Virus record (IMG/VR): IMGVR_UViG_3300017971_000342
Coordinates: 1 to 53,873 of that record
Origin: a virus
Strand: one strand, 5' to 3'
Length of the DNA: 53,873 bases
Made by a program: the position numbers and the translations under genes. This document shows positions 22,040 through 29,282 of this stretch, in pieces. Every line of letters starts with the position of its first letter. Within the stretch, counting starts at the first letter, position 1. Below the pieces are notes generated by a model, which was not told the origin of the DNA, ran no database searches, and worked only from the letters and a program-made list of their open reading frames with translations.

Positions 22040-22877
22040 GGATCGCTACTCCCTGACCGAACTGTGGCTTCCCTGTCTTCTCGAATTTGTCGGGATACCG
22101 CACCGTGAGCATCTTACCGATCAGCTCAGCACGATTGGTCCAGTACTCCCTTCTAAGAGCCATGGAGCCTTTCGGCCGCACGTCAAAGGTATCCGCCTTG
22201 TTGCCAGGCATGCAGCAGATGAAGACCGCCGTCCCCGCATCCTTGCCGGTTGCCTCCTTGACGCCGACAATCTCGAACTCCGAGTCAAAGAACTGTTTGT
22301 ACTTCTGAAGCGCCCGACCCGAGCTCCCTTCCTGGTAGGCAGCGTACATGTCGCGAACGATGGCACCCTCATATCCGCCCTTGACCCAGACCTTCAGCCA
22401 GTGATCGACCATCTGGGCATCATCAACACGGTAGCAGGCCGACAGGAACACCGACTTCTTCAGATCGTTCAACAGCCCAGGATACCAGTCGCAGAGGTTG
22501 GTCCATCTGCTCCAGAACGGGACCACAGGGTGGTTGGTCATGTTGACGTCGTAGATGATAAACTGCATGTCACCGGCGAGAAAGCCGGGATGAGCGCCGT
22601 CGCCCTTGACCGCCGAACAGGTCTCGGTGAAGTCCCACTTCCTCTGGTCGAGCATCAGCTCCCCGTCCAGTATCCAGCCGGCAGGGACCGTGGGCACAAA
22701 CTTCTTGAGGAAGCCCTGTATGTGTGGCTTGTGGAGCCTTGGTGTCCTCGTCCAGGCGACATCGCCGTCGTAGTGAACCCGTATGCCGTTGAACTTCGGC
22801 TGAGCCATAGCGGGGAAGCTCGTCCTCGCCGCGACGTAGGGCTTGGCCGCCATCGGGATTGTCAGTCGATCTCTCAT
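22026..22877 (-). CDS. ATP-dependent DNA ligase (T7-like)
   Basis: 283 residues from ATG 22,877, overlapping the upstream stop (ATGA). Ligase motifs in order: motif I QPKFNGIRV with the AMP-accepting Lys (about residue 29), motif III WILDGELML, motif IV YEGAIVRD and motif V LQKYKQF. An OB-fold-like C-terminal part follows (EFEIVGVKEATGKDAG, LTVRYPDKFEKTGKPQFGQGV). Length fits compact phage ligases. It seals nicks during replication and recombination. All catalytic motifs look intact. Confidence 0.9.
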   Translation of the reverse strand: MRDRLTIPMAAKPYVAARTSFPAMAQPKFNGIRVHYDGDVAWTRTPRLHKPHIQGFLKKFVPTVPAGWILDGELMLDQRKWDFTETCSAVKGDGAHPGFLAGDMQFIIYDVNMTNHPVVPFWSRWTNLCDWYPGLLNDLKKSVFLSACYRVDDAQMVDHWLKVWVKGGYEGAIVRDMYAAYQEGSSGRALQKYKQFFDSEFEIVGVKEATGKDAGTAVFICCMPGNKADTFDVRPKGSMALRREYWTNRAELIGKMLTVRYPDKFEKTGKPQFGQGVAIRDYE

Positions 22878-23095
22878 GAGCTCACCAAGATGTAGTAGGC
22901 CAGCGCCGCAAACCCGCACAGAGCGCCGATCACAGCTGCGGCCGGGAAGCGATAGCCCAGCGAACCGCTGTTCGCTGGATAGTAATGAACGTGGCCATGG
23001 CCGTAGGTTGCCTCATCCAGACAGCTGGCACAGGGCTGCACAGTGGGGCAGCGTTCGAGAAACAGGCACGTCCGGCAATCTTTAGCTCTTGCCAT
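22874..23095 (-). CDS. Small zinc-binding membrane protein
   Basis: 73 residues from ATG 23,095, overlapping the upstream gene by 14 bases. N-terminal half has CRTCLFLERCPTVQPCASC (four or five Cys) and a His-rich GHGHVHYY. The C-terminal half is one hydrophobic helix (AAAVIGALCGFAALAYYILV). So a cytoplasmic metal knuckle tethered to the membrane. Function unknown. Confidence 0.62.
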   Translation of the reverse strand: MARAKDCRTCLFLERCPTVQPCASCLDEATYGHGHVHYYPANSGSLGYRFPAAAVIGALCGFAALAYYILVSS

Positions 23096-23273
23096 CAATC
23101 CACCCTCCAACACAATAGAGTAGAGCACTTATCACGGCAGCCGCAACCATGACGGCCACAGTCAACAGCCCCACTGTCAGGTCCACCGTAAAGCCGAACA
23201 GGCCAAGGAAGACCAGGGCAGCGAAGCCGTACACTTGCAGGCAGTAGAGGAACATGCGGAGGTACAGCCTCAC
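23082..23273 (-). CDS. Small membrane protein, two helices
   Basis: 63 residues, start coupled to the upstream stop. Two hydrophobic helices (LQVYGFAALVFLGLFGFTVDL and LLTVAVMVAAAVISALLYCVG) with short charged ends. Inner-membrane protein of unknown role. Confidence 0.62.
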   Translation of the reverse strand: MRLYLRMFLYCLQVYGFAALVFLGLFGFTVDLTVGLLTVAVMVAAAVISALLYCVGGWIDGKS

Positions 23274-23530
23274 AGGACTATCTCCTTCACCAGACGCTTC
23301 AGCTCCTCGCGTGCTTCGTTGAGACGGCGCTGCTCACCAACGCTCTCGGGACTGTCGTCGGCGTCCCTACGTGCCGAGATGAAGTCCTCGATGGCGTCGA
23401 CCAGCAACGTGGCCTTTTCGTCCGTGACGCACTCGTCCTCTTGCTTGTCGATCTCTTCCCGGCAGGGAGGGCAGATCGAGTAGGACTGACTCGCCAGGGG
23501 CACACCGCAGTGTTCGCATCTGATAGCCAT
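23270..23530 (-). CDS. Zinc-ribbon protein with coiled-coil tail
   Basis: 86 residues, first gene behind the promoter at 23,568-23,597; start ATG 23,530 behind GGAGGTTACC. N-terminal CEHCGVPLASQSYSICPPC is a classic CxxC-x-CxxC ribbon. The remainder is acidic helix/coiled coil (DAIEDFISARRDADD, EQRRLNEAREELKRLVKEI). Likely regulator or adaptor; unknown. Confidence 0.68.
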   Translation of the reverse strand: MAIRCEHCGVPLASQSYSICPPCREEIDKQEDECVTDEKATLLVDAIEDFISARRDADDSPESVGEQRRLNEAREELKRLVKEIVL

Positions 23531-23541
23531 GGTAACCTCCA

Positions 23542-23597
23542 AGGTAGGGCACCATTGCCCTACCTAAACAATACGCTACAACCGGGAAGAAGCCAAA
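23542..23597 (-). promoter_or_regulatory. Early promoter with 10-bp leader hairpin
   Basis: -35 TTTGGC (23,592-23,597), 18-base spacer, -10 TATTGT (23,568-23,573). The leader begins with a perfect 10-bp stem AGGUAGGGCA / UGCCCUACCU around AUGG (23,542-23,565). Compared with sister sites, GAGCA-UGCUC has become GGGCA-UGCCC, a compensated change. Confidence 0.66.
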
Positions 23598-24134
23598 TCA
23601 GCAGGCCTCGTTCTTGATGATTTTCTTCATGTCTTTGAGCTCAGCCCTCAGCTCCTTCAACCCGAAGGGCTTCTGGGAGGGAGTCTCGCGGACGTCTTTG
23701 ACCACCAGCTCAAGGTCGTCGGCCGAGATGCCAAGCGCCTTCAGCCGAGTCACGATGTTCTCGCGGATGCGGTCGTATCGCTCACCGGGATACCGGTCGG
23801 GCGACAGGTCGCGGATCGTACCATCCCACGAGTAGAGCTCGTAGAAGAGGACGCCGTCAGCCAGGCCATACCGGCGGACCAAGCGAGCCAGAGCCAGCAT
23901 ACGATCGCCGACACAGTCCAGCAGGTCCATGCTGTTGAGGTCGTAGTTGCACTTCGTCACGTGGAAGTTGCGGCCAACGCCGTCCGGGTCAACGATAACA
24001 TCAGCATCGCACCAGACTTCCCAGTGATTCAGCGGCCTGGCGTTTTCCCACTTGCCGTCACTGATCTGGCCGGTCAGCTCCTCTTCCCACAGGGCAGCCT
24101 GAACGTCGTTTCTGAAAGCGAGTGTCTTAGTCAT
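23598..24134 (-). CDS. Conserved hypothetical early protein
   Basis: 178 residues from ATG 24,134 behind AAAGGGTGAAACC. A start at 24,173 would begin at the promoter start site and lacks a ribosome site. Strand/helix pattern: LWEEELTGQISDGKWENARPLNHW, EVWCDADVIVDPDG, then helices around DCVGDRMLALARLVRRYG and a basic C-terminal coiled coil (LKELRAELKDMKKIIKNE). I have the impression of a protein common in diverse phages, but cannot name a function. Confidence 0.65.
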   Translation of the reverse strand: MTKTLAFRNDVQAALWEEELTGQISDGKWENARPLNHWEVWCDADVIVDPDGVGRNFHVTKCNYDLNSMDLLDCVGDRMLALARLVRRYGLADGVLFYELYSWDGTIRDLSPDRYPGERYDRIRENIVTRLKALGISADDLELVVKDVRETPSQKPFGLKELRAELKDMKKIIKNEAC

Positions 24135-24179
24135 GGTTTCACCCTTTCGATTGGTTTCTTTTGTCGTCTTCATACCTAA

Positions 24180-24208
24180 AGTATAACCAATCGATGTGGA
24201 AACCAAAA
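24180..24208 (-). promoter_or_regulatory. Early promoter
   Basis: -35 TTTTGG (24,203-24,208), 17-base spacer, -10 TATACT (24,180-24,185). Sequence upstream of the -10 (GATTGGT) matches the site at 53,586. It has no leader hairpin, unlike most sister sites. Confidence 0.65.
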
Positions 24209-24210
24209 CG

Positions 24211-24498
24211 CTATTCAGTCAAATTATCTAGATCTGCCCTGAAACTTTGAGCCAGGCGTCTGGTGTCCTCGGCGAATTGCTCAGTCAGGTTGCTCATCAG
24301 ACCCAGATACTTGTTCTGTGCCTGTACAGCCTTCGCTCCCACGCCGAGCATACAGGCGGATCGCTGTAGCTGCACCGCCAAAGCCGACGAGGCAGCCTGC
24401 CACTCCTTGAAGGCAGTTTCGTAGGCGAGCTTGACAACCTGGTGGTCAGCGATCGCCTCCATATGCTCATCGCTCATGTGGTACTCATCGTCTGGCAT
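24211..24498 (-). CDS. Hypothetical helical protein
   Basis: 95 residues from ATG 24,498 behind GGAGGGCATTCA, overlapping the previous gene by 14 bases. Long helices: HMEAIADHQVVKLAYETAFKEWQAASSALAVQLQRSA and AQNKYLGLMSNLTEQFAEDTRRLAQSFRADLDN. Probably a coiled-coil oligomer. No family recognised. Confidence 0.6.
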   Translation of the reverse strand: MPDDEYHMSDEHMEAIADHQVVKLAYETAFKEWQAASSALAVQLQRSACMLGVGAKAVQAQNKYLGLMSNLTEQFAEDTRRLAQSFRADLDNLTE

Positions 24499-24685
24499 TG
24501 AATGCCCTCCCAAGTGCTTTGATGGCGTCTTCCGCCCTCTGGGCTTGCGATCCCAGATAAAGGCCAGCAGGAGTATCGGCACCCACCATCTCGGCGAGCT
24601 CCCGATAATCGCGGGCGCGTTGTAACAGAATTGGTGCAGTAAGGCCCAGGAGGACACCATACTCACGCTCCAGTGGATCACTCAT
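24485..24685 (-). CDS. Hypothetical small helical protein
   Basis: 66 residues, coupled to the dUTPase stop (ATGA at 24,682-24,685). Helical throughout (EREYGVLLGLTAPILLQRARDYREL, SQAQRAEDAIKALGRAF). Unknown. Confidence 0.55.
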   Translation of the reverse strand: MSDPLEREYGVLLGLTAPILLQRARDYRELAEMVGADTPAGLYLGSQAQRAEDAIKALGRAFNARR

Positions 24686-25437
24686 AGGTCGTATCCCTTA
24701 GCCTCTTCGGTTGTGCAATCGTCGTCCTGACGTGCGTGGTTCTTAGCCAGTTTGGCCTCATACAAGGCGAAGACCTCGTTGGCACTCATGCCGAGGGCCT
24801 CGAAGATGCTGATGAGGAAGAACAGGCAGTCGACCGCCTCGACCTTGGCGTGGTCAAGGTTGTGGATCTCGTACTGCCGGCCCTCGCGTGCCTCCTTGTA
24901 CCAGTGCTTCCAATAGGTCATATCCCGTAGCTCGCACAGCTCACCGATCATGGCGGTGATGTAGGCGTTGAGCCACTTGCCACCCTCAAGCAGGTCAAGA
25001 TGCCCGTCGTCGAGGATCAACTCGTAGGCGTCAAAACCGGCCTTCTTGTTGAGCTCATACTGCATGCCGAAGAGATCTTGGAGCATGTCCTCGTTGCCAT
25101 CATAGGCCAGGTAGGCTGGACCAACTTCAGGCGCTCTGGTATGCTTCATGAGCCTTGGTGGGAAGACCGTTGTCTGCACCTGACCCTCAACGGGACCACG
25201 CATGACGTTGACACTACGGTCCCTCTTGTAGGAGCCGCAGTGCTGAGCGAACTCCCTGGTGCCACGGCAATCGCCGCAGTTCCCGCCATACTTCTCACAC
25301 TCGAGACAGGTCCGGTCGCCGCGTTCCCCGACATAGCGGAACAGGCTACAGTTCTGCACCGGCCTCTGGTCCATCGTTTTCTCCGGATGCTCACAGGTAT
25401 CGTAGCGCCGGCAAAGACTACACGGTTTGATACTCAT
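24682..25437 (-). CDS. Dimeric (all-alpha) dUTPase with Cys-rich N-terminal domain
   Basis: 251 residues. Residues 1-70 contain ten or more Cys (CSLCRRYDTC, CLECEKYGGNCGDC) and look like two metal knuckles. Residues about 110-240 match the dimeric MazG-like dUTPase: LFGMQYELNKKAGF, GELCELRDMTYWKHW, the metal-site helix KVEAVDCLFFLISIFEALGM, and YEAKLAKNHARQDD. The enzyme converts dUTP to dUMP, keeping uracil out of DNA and feeding a dUMP-using enzyme such as the TS-like product at 40,371. The zinc-like N-terminal fusion is unusual. Confidence 0.8.
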   Translation of the reverse strand: MSIKPCSLCRRYDTCEHPEKTMDQRPVQNCSLFRYVGERGDRTCLECEKYGGNCGDCRGTREFAQHCGSYKRDRSVNVMRGPVEGQVQTTVFPPRLMKHTRAPEVGPAYLAYDGNEDMLQDLFGMQYELNKKAGFDAYELILDDGHLDLLEGGKWLNAYITAMIGELCELRDMTYWKHWYKEAREGRQYEIHNLDHAKVEAVDCLFFLISIFEALGMSANEVFALYEAKLAKNHARQDDDCTTEEAKGYDL

Positions 25438-26864
25438 ACGGTCTCCCTCTCAAACATGGAGGCGTCAGCCAGCTTCAGGAGGTAGTGCTGAAACTCCTTG
25501 CTGTGGTCCATCGCCTCGGATAGGTGGTGAGCGATTTCTTCGATGCAGGCCAGTCGTTCCTGACGGGAACCAGCATCATCGATGTTGATGTAGCAGATGC
25601 CCTTGCGATACTCACCATGGATGATGTCATGCTGGCCTGGCCGTTGACGGAACATCATGTGTCCCGGCTTGGCTTTACCCTTGGTCAGGCCGAGATGACA
25701 GAACTGTTCCCACACCTGGTGGAACACCGCGCTCTCTTCCTCGGTCGGCTCTCGGAGCTCTTCGTAAGTTTGCTGCTCAGCGGTGAGCACCTGTGACATG
25801 AACGGCACACCGGCTGCCTTCAACAGGTTGCGGAGACCGTCCTTCTCTACGATGACTGGCTTCTTCCCAAGGGCATCGAGCCTGTCGTAGTAGAATTTGT
25901 CGTTGGTGCACATGACCGCGTTCTCGCCGAAGATCTCCGTGAAGGCGTCCCGCCAGGAGTCGCCATCTGCCACGTTGGTGTAGTGGCTGGCCGTGGTGAG
26001 GCACTTCTCCTCATAGCACGTGGCGTGGTCCGGGATAGTGATCTGGCCGCATTCCTCCTCGGACGGCTCACCACAGTCAACATCCGGCAGCGGAGCCCTT
26101 CTGTCGATGAGCATCCGCACGAGCAGCGCCTTGGCCTGCTCAAGACCAAAGGCTGCCACGGCTCGAGCGATCCGGGAGTTGACGTCGTACCAGTCGGCCG
26201 ACCGGCTCTCGTTCAGCTTCAGGTCGCCGATCTCGTAGTCGTACAGGGAGCAGACGCTGCTCTCCTGAATCCACACCCCGCGATGGTACACCTGAAGACC
26301 GGGATGGTTCTCCCTCTTCACGAGGACGCGTCCCTCGTACACCGGCTGAGCCGTAGCCACGTCCGATAGCTGTAGAAGCCGGTCATGGACCTTCGTGTAG
26401 GCCTCCAGTATCTTTGGTGTGACGGGGATGTAGACTCGGGTCGCCCCTGGCTTACCCTCCAAGGTAGACGAGACCACATCGTGATACAGGCAATCCACGC
26501 CTGACTCGTCCAAGGCGTTACAGATGATCTCGCGGAATATCATCCACGGATCGTTCCAGTCGGCCTTACCGAAGTTGGGGTGCATCCCCATCCCGTGCCA
26601 CTCATCTGGGCTCCAACGCTCCCGGCGCTCGGACAGTTTGAAGCAGATCTCGTCCTGGCCGTCGATGTTCTGGACGCCAAAGTCGATTCGTAGATCTCCG
26701 GAGAATATGACCGGCAACTTATCCAGCCGCGCCAGGAGAGCGATGCTCTCCTTGAGGCCTGTGCCGAACTGGCCGATCTGATCCTCACGCTTGTTGGACA
26801 AGCCCAGGAGACGCATGCCCCACAGGGGCAATTCACCCTTGTTCTGGATCAGTATGTGGCTCAT
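25434..26864 (-). CDS. GHKL-type ATPase-like protein with C-terminal degenerate zincin-like helix
   Basis: 476 residues, coupled to the upstream gene (ATGA). The N-terminal part has GLSNKREDQIGQFGTGLKESIALLARLD, a G-rich lid like that of GHKL ATPases (histidine kinase/Hsp90/MORC type), and WMIFREIICNALDESG resembling the N-box helix, though in an unusual order. A small Cys cluster lies around CGEPSEEECGQITIPDHATCYEEKC. Near the C-terminus CIEEIAHHLSEAMDHSKEF looks like an HExxH helix whose first His is Glu. ATP binding is plausible; function unknown. Possibly an anti-host factor. Confidence 0.6.
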   Translation of the reverse strand: MSHILIQNKGELPLWGMRLLGLSNKREDQIGQFGTGLKESIALLARLDKLPVIFSGDLRIDFGVQNIDGQDEICFKLSERRERWSPDEWHGMGMHPNFGKADWNDPWMIFREIICNALDESGVDCLYHDVVSSTLEGKPGATRVYIPVTPKILEAYTKVHDRLLQLSDVATAQPVYEGRVLVKRENHPGLQVYHRGVWIQESSVCSLYDYEIGDLKLNESRSADWYDVNSRIARAVAAFGLEQAKALLVRMLIDRRAPLPDVDCGEPSEEECGQITIPDHATCYEEKCLTTASHYTNVADGDSWRDAFTEIFGENAVMCTNDKFYYDRLDALGKKPVIVEKDGLRNLLKAAGVPFMSQVLTAEQQTYEELREPTEEESAVFHQVWEQFCHLGLTKGKAKPGHMMFRQRPGQHDIIHGEYRKGICYINIDDAGSRQERLACIEEIAHHLSEAMDHSKEFQHYLLKLADASMFERETV

Positions 26865-27145
26865 ACGAATAGCTCCTCCATCTGCGACCAGACCTGCCGA
26901 CGATGCTCATGGCACACCGTTTGAAGGGCTTTGCGGAGAGCGTGCTTGTAGCCGCGCTTCCGTACGTCCTGGTCCTTGTTGCAGCAGCGGACCGTGCCTG
27001 AGGCGACAATGGCTGAGTCGCCGTACAGACAGCAGGTTGTCTCCGCCACCTTCCGTGTGCGGTCGGTCCCGGGGATCGTAAAGTCGACGTGACGCCGTTG
27101 GAACCCGACCAAGAACTCTCTACCATCGATGGTGACTGACTTCAT
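26861..27145 (-). CDS. Hypothetical protein
   Basis: 94 residues, start coupled to the upstream small gene. Beta-rich first half (MKSVTIDGREFLVGFQRRHVDF), then CCLYGDSAIVASGTVRCC and a basic helix (KRGYKHALRKALQTVCHEHRR). Five Cys. Unknown function. Confidence 0.6.
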   Translation of the reverse strand: MKSVTIDGREFLVGFQRRHVDFTIPGTDRTRKVAETTCCLYGDSAIVASGTVRCCNKDQDVRKRGYKHALRKALQTVCHEHRRQVWSQMEELFV

Positions 27146-27318
27146 TCCACTTTCCTCGCTTTCTGTAGTAGCTCAACGGTGTTGAGCGCTATTTGGTGTC
27201 GTCGTAGCCGTTCAGCTATTGGCCGATCAAGGTTTTCCCGGATTGCTTCAAGCTCATCGACGCTCAGCCGCGCCGAATCGCTTCCTGATCTTGTTCGGGA
27301 TGCGGACGTAGTTGACAC
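27142..27318 (-). CDS. Putative small helical protein, start uncertain
   Basis: Open frame ending in TGA that overlaps the next ATG (ATGA at 27,142-27,145). From GTG 27,318 it gives 58 residues. The credible part is SVDELEAIRENLDRPIAERL and the following helix ALNTVELLQKARKVE. The 5' part overlaps the gene at 27,254 and has Ser/Arg-rich composition, so a later start is possible. Confidence 0.4.
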   Translation of the reverse strand: MSTTSASRTRSGSDSARLSVDELEAIRENLDRPIAERLRRHQIALNTVELLQKARKVE

Positions 27319-27421
27319 CCTTATACCGGCGTGTCGGCATTCGCATCACAGGCTCCTCTTCCGGCTTCTTGCTCCGTGTCAGAAGCGCCTTGCCTGCCAT
27401 AATCAAATCGCTCAGTTTCAT
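27254..27421 (-). CDS. Small basic protein overlapping the sigma factor gene
   Basis: 55 residues from ATG 27,421 behind an excellent AAGGAGGCACACG. N-terminal helix MKLSDLIMAGKALLTRSKK, acidic EEE turn, then basic MRMPTRRYKGVNYVRIPNKIRKRF. Its first 101 bases lie inside the 3' end of the sigma gene in another frame. Both frames look coding near the boundary, but the sigma tail is low in structure, so the overlap may be a late extension of the sigma gene. Function unknown; the charge suggests nucleic-acid binding. Confidence 0.58.
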   Translation of the reverse strand: MKLSDLIMAGKALLTRSKKPEEEPVMRMPTRRYKGVNYVRIPNKIRKRFGAAERR

Positions 27422-28121
27422 CGTGTGCCTCCTTTAGAACAGATCTCAGTTTGTCCACCGCATCGCCGTGAATCTGCTGAACCCGACCCTTCGTCAGGCC
27501 GACGATCATGTGAATCTCGTGCATGGTTCTTGGTCCTCCCTCAACCCCGATGCCGTAGGAGAACCGGATAACAGCCATCTCAACTTCAGTGAGCTCGGCT
27601 CGGTTGGTGTCGAGGGCGTCGACAAGATCAACCACTTCGTCGTAGTCATACGACTCGGCCGACTCGGTTTCCTGGATGTAGTCTTCTTCGTCATCAACCC
27701 TACCTACTGTGTGCCGGCGCTGCTTCGCTATGAACCGGCAGAATATGTTGATCAGGGACCGGCACAGATACGTCGAGAATTTGAACCCACGTTCCGGGTC
27801 AAACTTATCGATGCACCGGAGTAGGCCAACGAGCCCTTCAGAAACCAGCTGCTCCTGCGTTATACCACCAGCCACATACTTCTGTGCAATGTGGACAACG
27901 CATGGAAGGTTGGCCGTCACCAACTGCTCCCGCACCATAGACAATTGTTGACGTGCGATTCCCAGTTGTGAGGATTCCTGAGGCGTTCGTCTACGCCTCT
28001 GGTTCTCCAGATTGTTCACGGTGTTGCGTGCAGCCACGAGCCTACGGAACAGGCCCTGTTCAGCTGACACGGTCAGACGCTTTGTGGCGCCGGATAGAAG
28101 CAGTTGGGTGTTACTCAGCAC
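27321..28121 (-). CDS. RNA polymerase sigma factor (sigma70 family, regions 2 and 4)
   Basis: 266 residues from GTG 28,121 behind GGAGGCTCCCA; a longer frame start lies inside the methyltransferase gene. Region 2: VTANLPCVVHIAQKYVAGG, QLVSEGLVGLLRCIDKFDPERGFKFSTY (clear sigma70 2.1-2.3 pattern) and LINIFCRFIAKQRRHTVG. A long acidic linker with DEEDYIQETESAESYDYDE follows. Region 4: LTEVEMAVIRFSYGIGVEGGPRTMHEIHMIVGLTKGRVQQIH, an HTH. It would direct host RNA polymerase to phage promoters. Region 1.1 and a normal region 3 are absent. The last 30 residues are unstructured and overlap the next gene. Confidence 0.85.
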   Translation of the reverse strand: MLSNTQLLLSGATKRLTVSAEQGLFRRLVAARNTVNNLENQRRRRTPQESSQLGIARQQLSMVREQLVTANLPCVVHIAQKYVAGGITQEQLVSEGLVGLLRCIDKFDPERGFKFSTYLCRSLINIFCRFIAKQRRHTVGRVDDEEDYIQETESAESYDYDEVVDLVDALDTNRAELTEVEMAVIRFSYGIGVEGGPRTMHEIHMIVGLTKGRVQQIHGDAVDKLRSVLKEAHDETERFDYGRQGASDTEQEAGRGACDANADTPV

Positions 28122-28878
28122 TGGGAGCCTCCTTGATGCGTTGTCTTGCGAGTTTGCAGTAGGTTGGAGAGCCGTCGATCCCAACGAAGTTGCGGCCGAG
28201 GGCCTTACACACCACCCCGAGAGACGCCGATCCACAGAAGGCGTCCAGGACCGTATCACCTTCGTTGGTCCAGCCCTGTACGATCCTCTCCAGCGGAGCC
28301 GGTCCTATCTGGGCATTATGCCAGTCGACTCTGGCCTTTGCGTTGCCCTGAAGACGGGAGACCGTCCACACATGCCCAGGGACGCGACCGTTGGGGTTGG
28401 CACGAGGGTCTCCCATTTGCTGGCGGACAGACTGCTCTCGGATGTCGTCGCCGTTGAAGACGCGTGGTTCGTCGCCGATTAGCATCGGGAAGAGAAGACG
28501 GTAGTCGCCGGTCAGCCGCGTCTGGCTGTACTGGGAGAAGCGCTCGTACCAGATGATGGGTCGATCGTACATGAGTCGACCGTATTTGGTGATCAGCGGC
28601 CAGACCCACTCGCCGTGCTCTGAAGGGCACAGCCACCATACCGAACCTCCCGGCTTGACCATCTTGGACAGCTTGAACAGCGTGGACTCAACAAGATACT
28701 GGTAGTCCGCCTCAGGCAGCTTATCCTTGGTCTGGTCGTCGGCATACTTGACGCCGTAGTTGTACGGAGGATCCGCGAAGACAAGGTCGATCGGATGGTT
28801 GATGTATGGCCAGATCGGTGCGTCCTTCTCAGGTTGGAAGGCAGAACTCCAGCGGTAGTTGATGACTTTCGACTTCAT
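28111..28878 (-). CDS. DNA methyltransferase (N6-adenine/N4-cytosine, beta class)
   Basis: 255 residues from ATG 28,878, coupled to the upstream stop. Catalytic DPPY in LVFADPPYNYGVKYADD (about residue 36). SAM-binding motif DAFCGSASLGVV and GIDGSPTYCKLARQR are at the C-terminus, so the catalytic motif precedes the SAM motif with the target region between (beta order). No restriction gene is adjacent, so it is an orphan. It could shield phage DNA from host restriction or mark phage sites. Target unknown. Confidence 0.85.
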   Translation of the reverse strand: MKSKVINYRWSSAFQPEKDAPIWPYINHPIDLVFADPPYNYGVKYADDQTKDKLPEADYQYLVESTLFKLSKMVKPGGSVWWLCPSEHGEWVWPLITKYGRLMYDRPIIWYERFSQYSQTRLTGDYRLLFPMLIGDEPRVFNGDDIREQSVRQQMGDPRANPNGRVPGHVWTVSRLQGNAKARVDWHNAQIGPAPLERIVQGWTNEGDTVLDAFCGSASLGVVCKALGRNFVGIDGSPTYCKLARQRIKEAPSAE

Positions 28879-29282
28879 TCCTGTGCCTCCAACAGCAGGG
28901 CCAGACCTATGTCCAGATCGTTCTTCCATCCGATGCCTGTTATGTGGCTCACGATGCCGGCAACCTGCCGAACCTCAACCCCTTTGACGAGCTCTTTGAA
29001 CTGCGGCGACTTACCAATCCAGATGGTCCGGTCTCCGTTGGTGGCGTTGACTGCACCGTGCGGTCCGTATGGGTCGGCCTTTGGATCAAGGCCCATCATG
29101 CGGTTCAGCTCTGCCTCAGAGATGATCGCTTCGCTCGGCTTGTCGGCAACAGGTCCAGTCTCCGGAGTCATATGGACGCAACCGCCATTCGGCACCAAGG
29201 CATTCACGGTGCCACAGTTGGGACAGGTCTTTGTCGTTGAATCGACGACCGACGTTTGACAATACCGGCAGATCAACATCAT
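28875..29282 (-). CDS. Zinc-ribbon protein
   Basis: 135 residues, coupled to the upstream stop by ATGA. N-terminal CRYCQTSVVDSTTKTCPNC is a zinc ribbon. The C-terminal half (SPQFKELVKGVEVRQVAGIV, WKNDLDIGLALLLEAQE) looks folded and helical. The closing IGLALLLEAQ resembles IGLELLLEAQ in the 51,349 product, so the two zinc-ribbon proteins may share a C-terminal helix. Function unknown. Confidence 0.62.
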   Translation of the reverse strand: MMLICRYCQTSVVDSTTKTCPNCGTVNALVPNGGCVHMTPETGPVADKPSEAIISEAELNRMMGLDPKADPYGPHGAVNATNGDRTIWIGKSPQFKELVKGVEVRQVAGIVSHITGIGWKNDLDIGLALLLEAQE

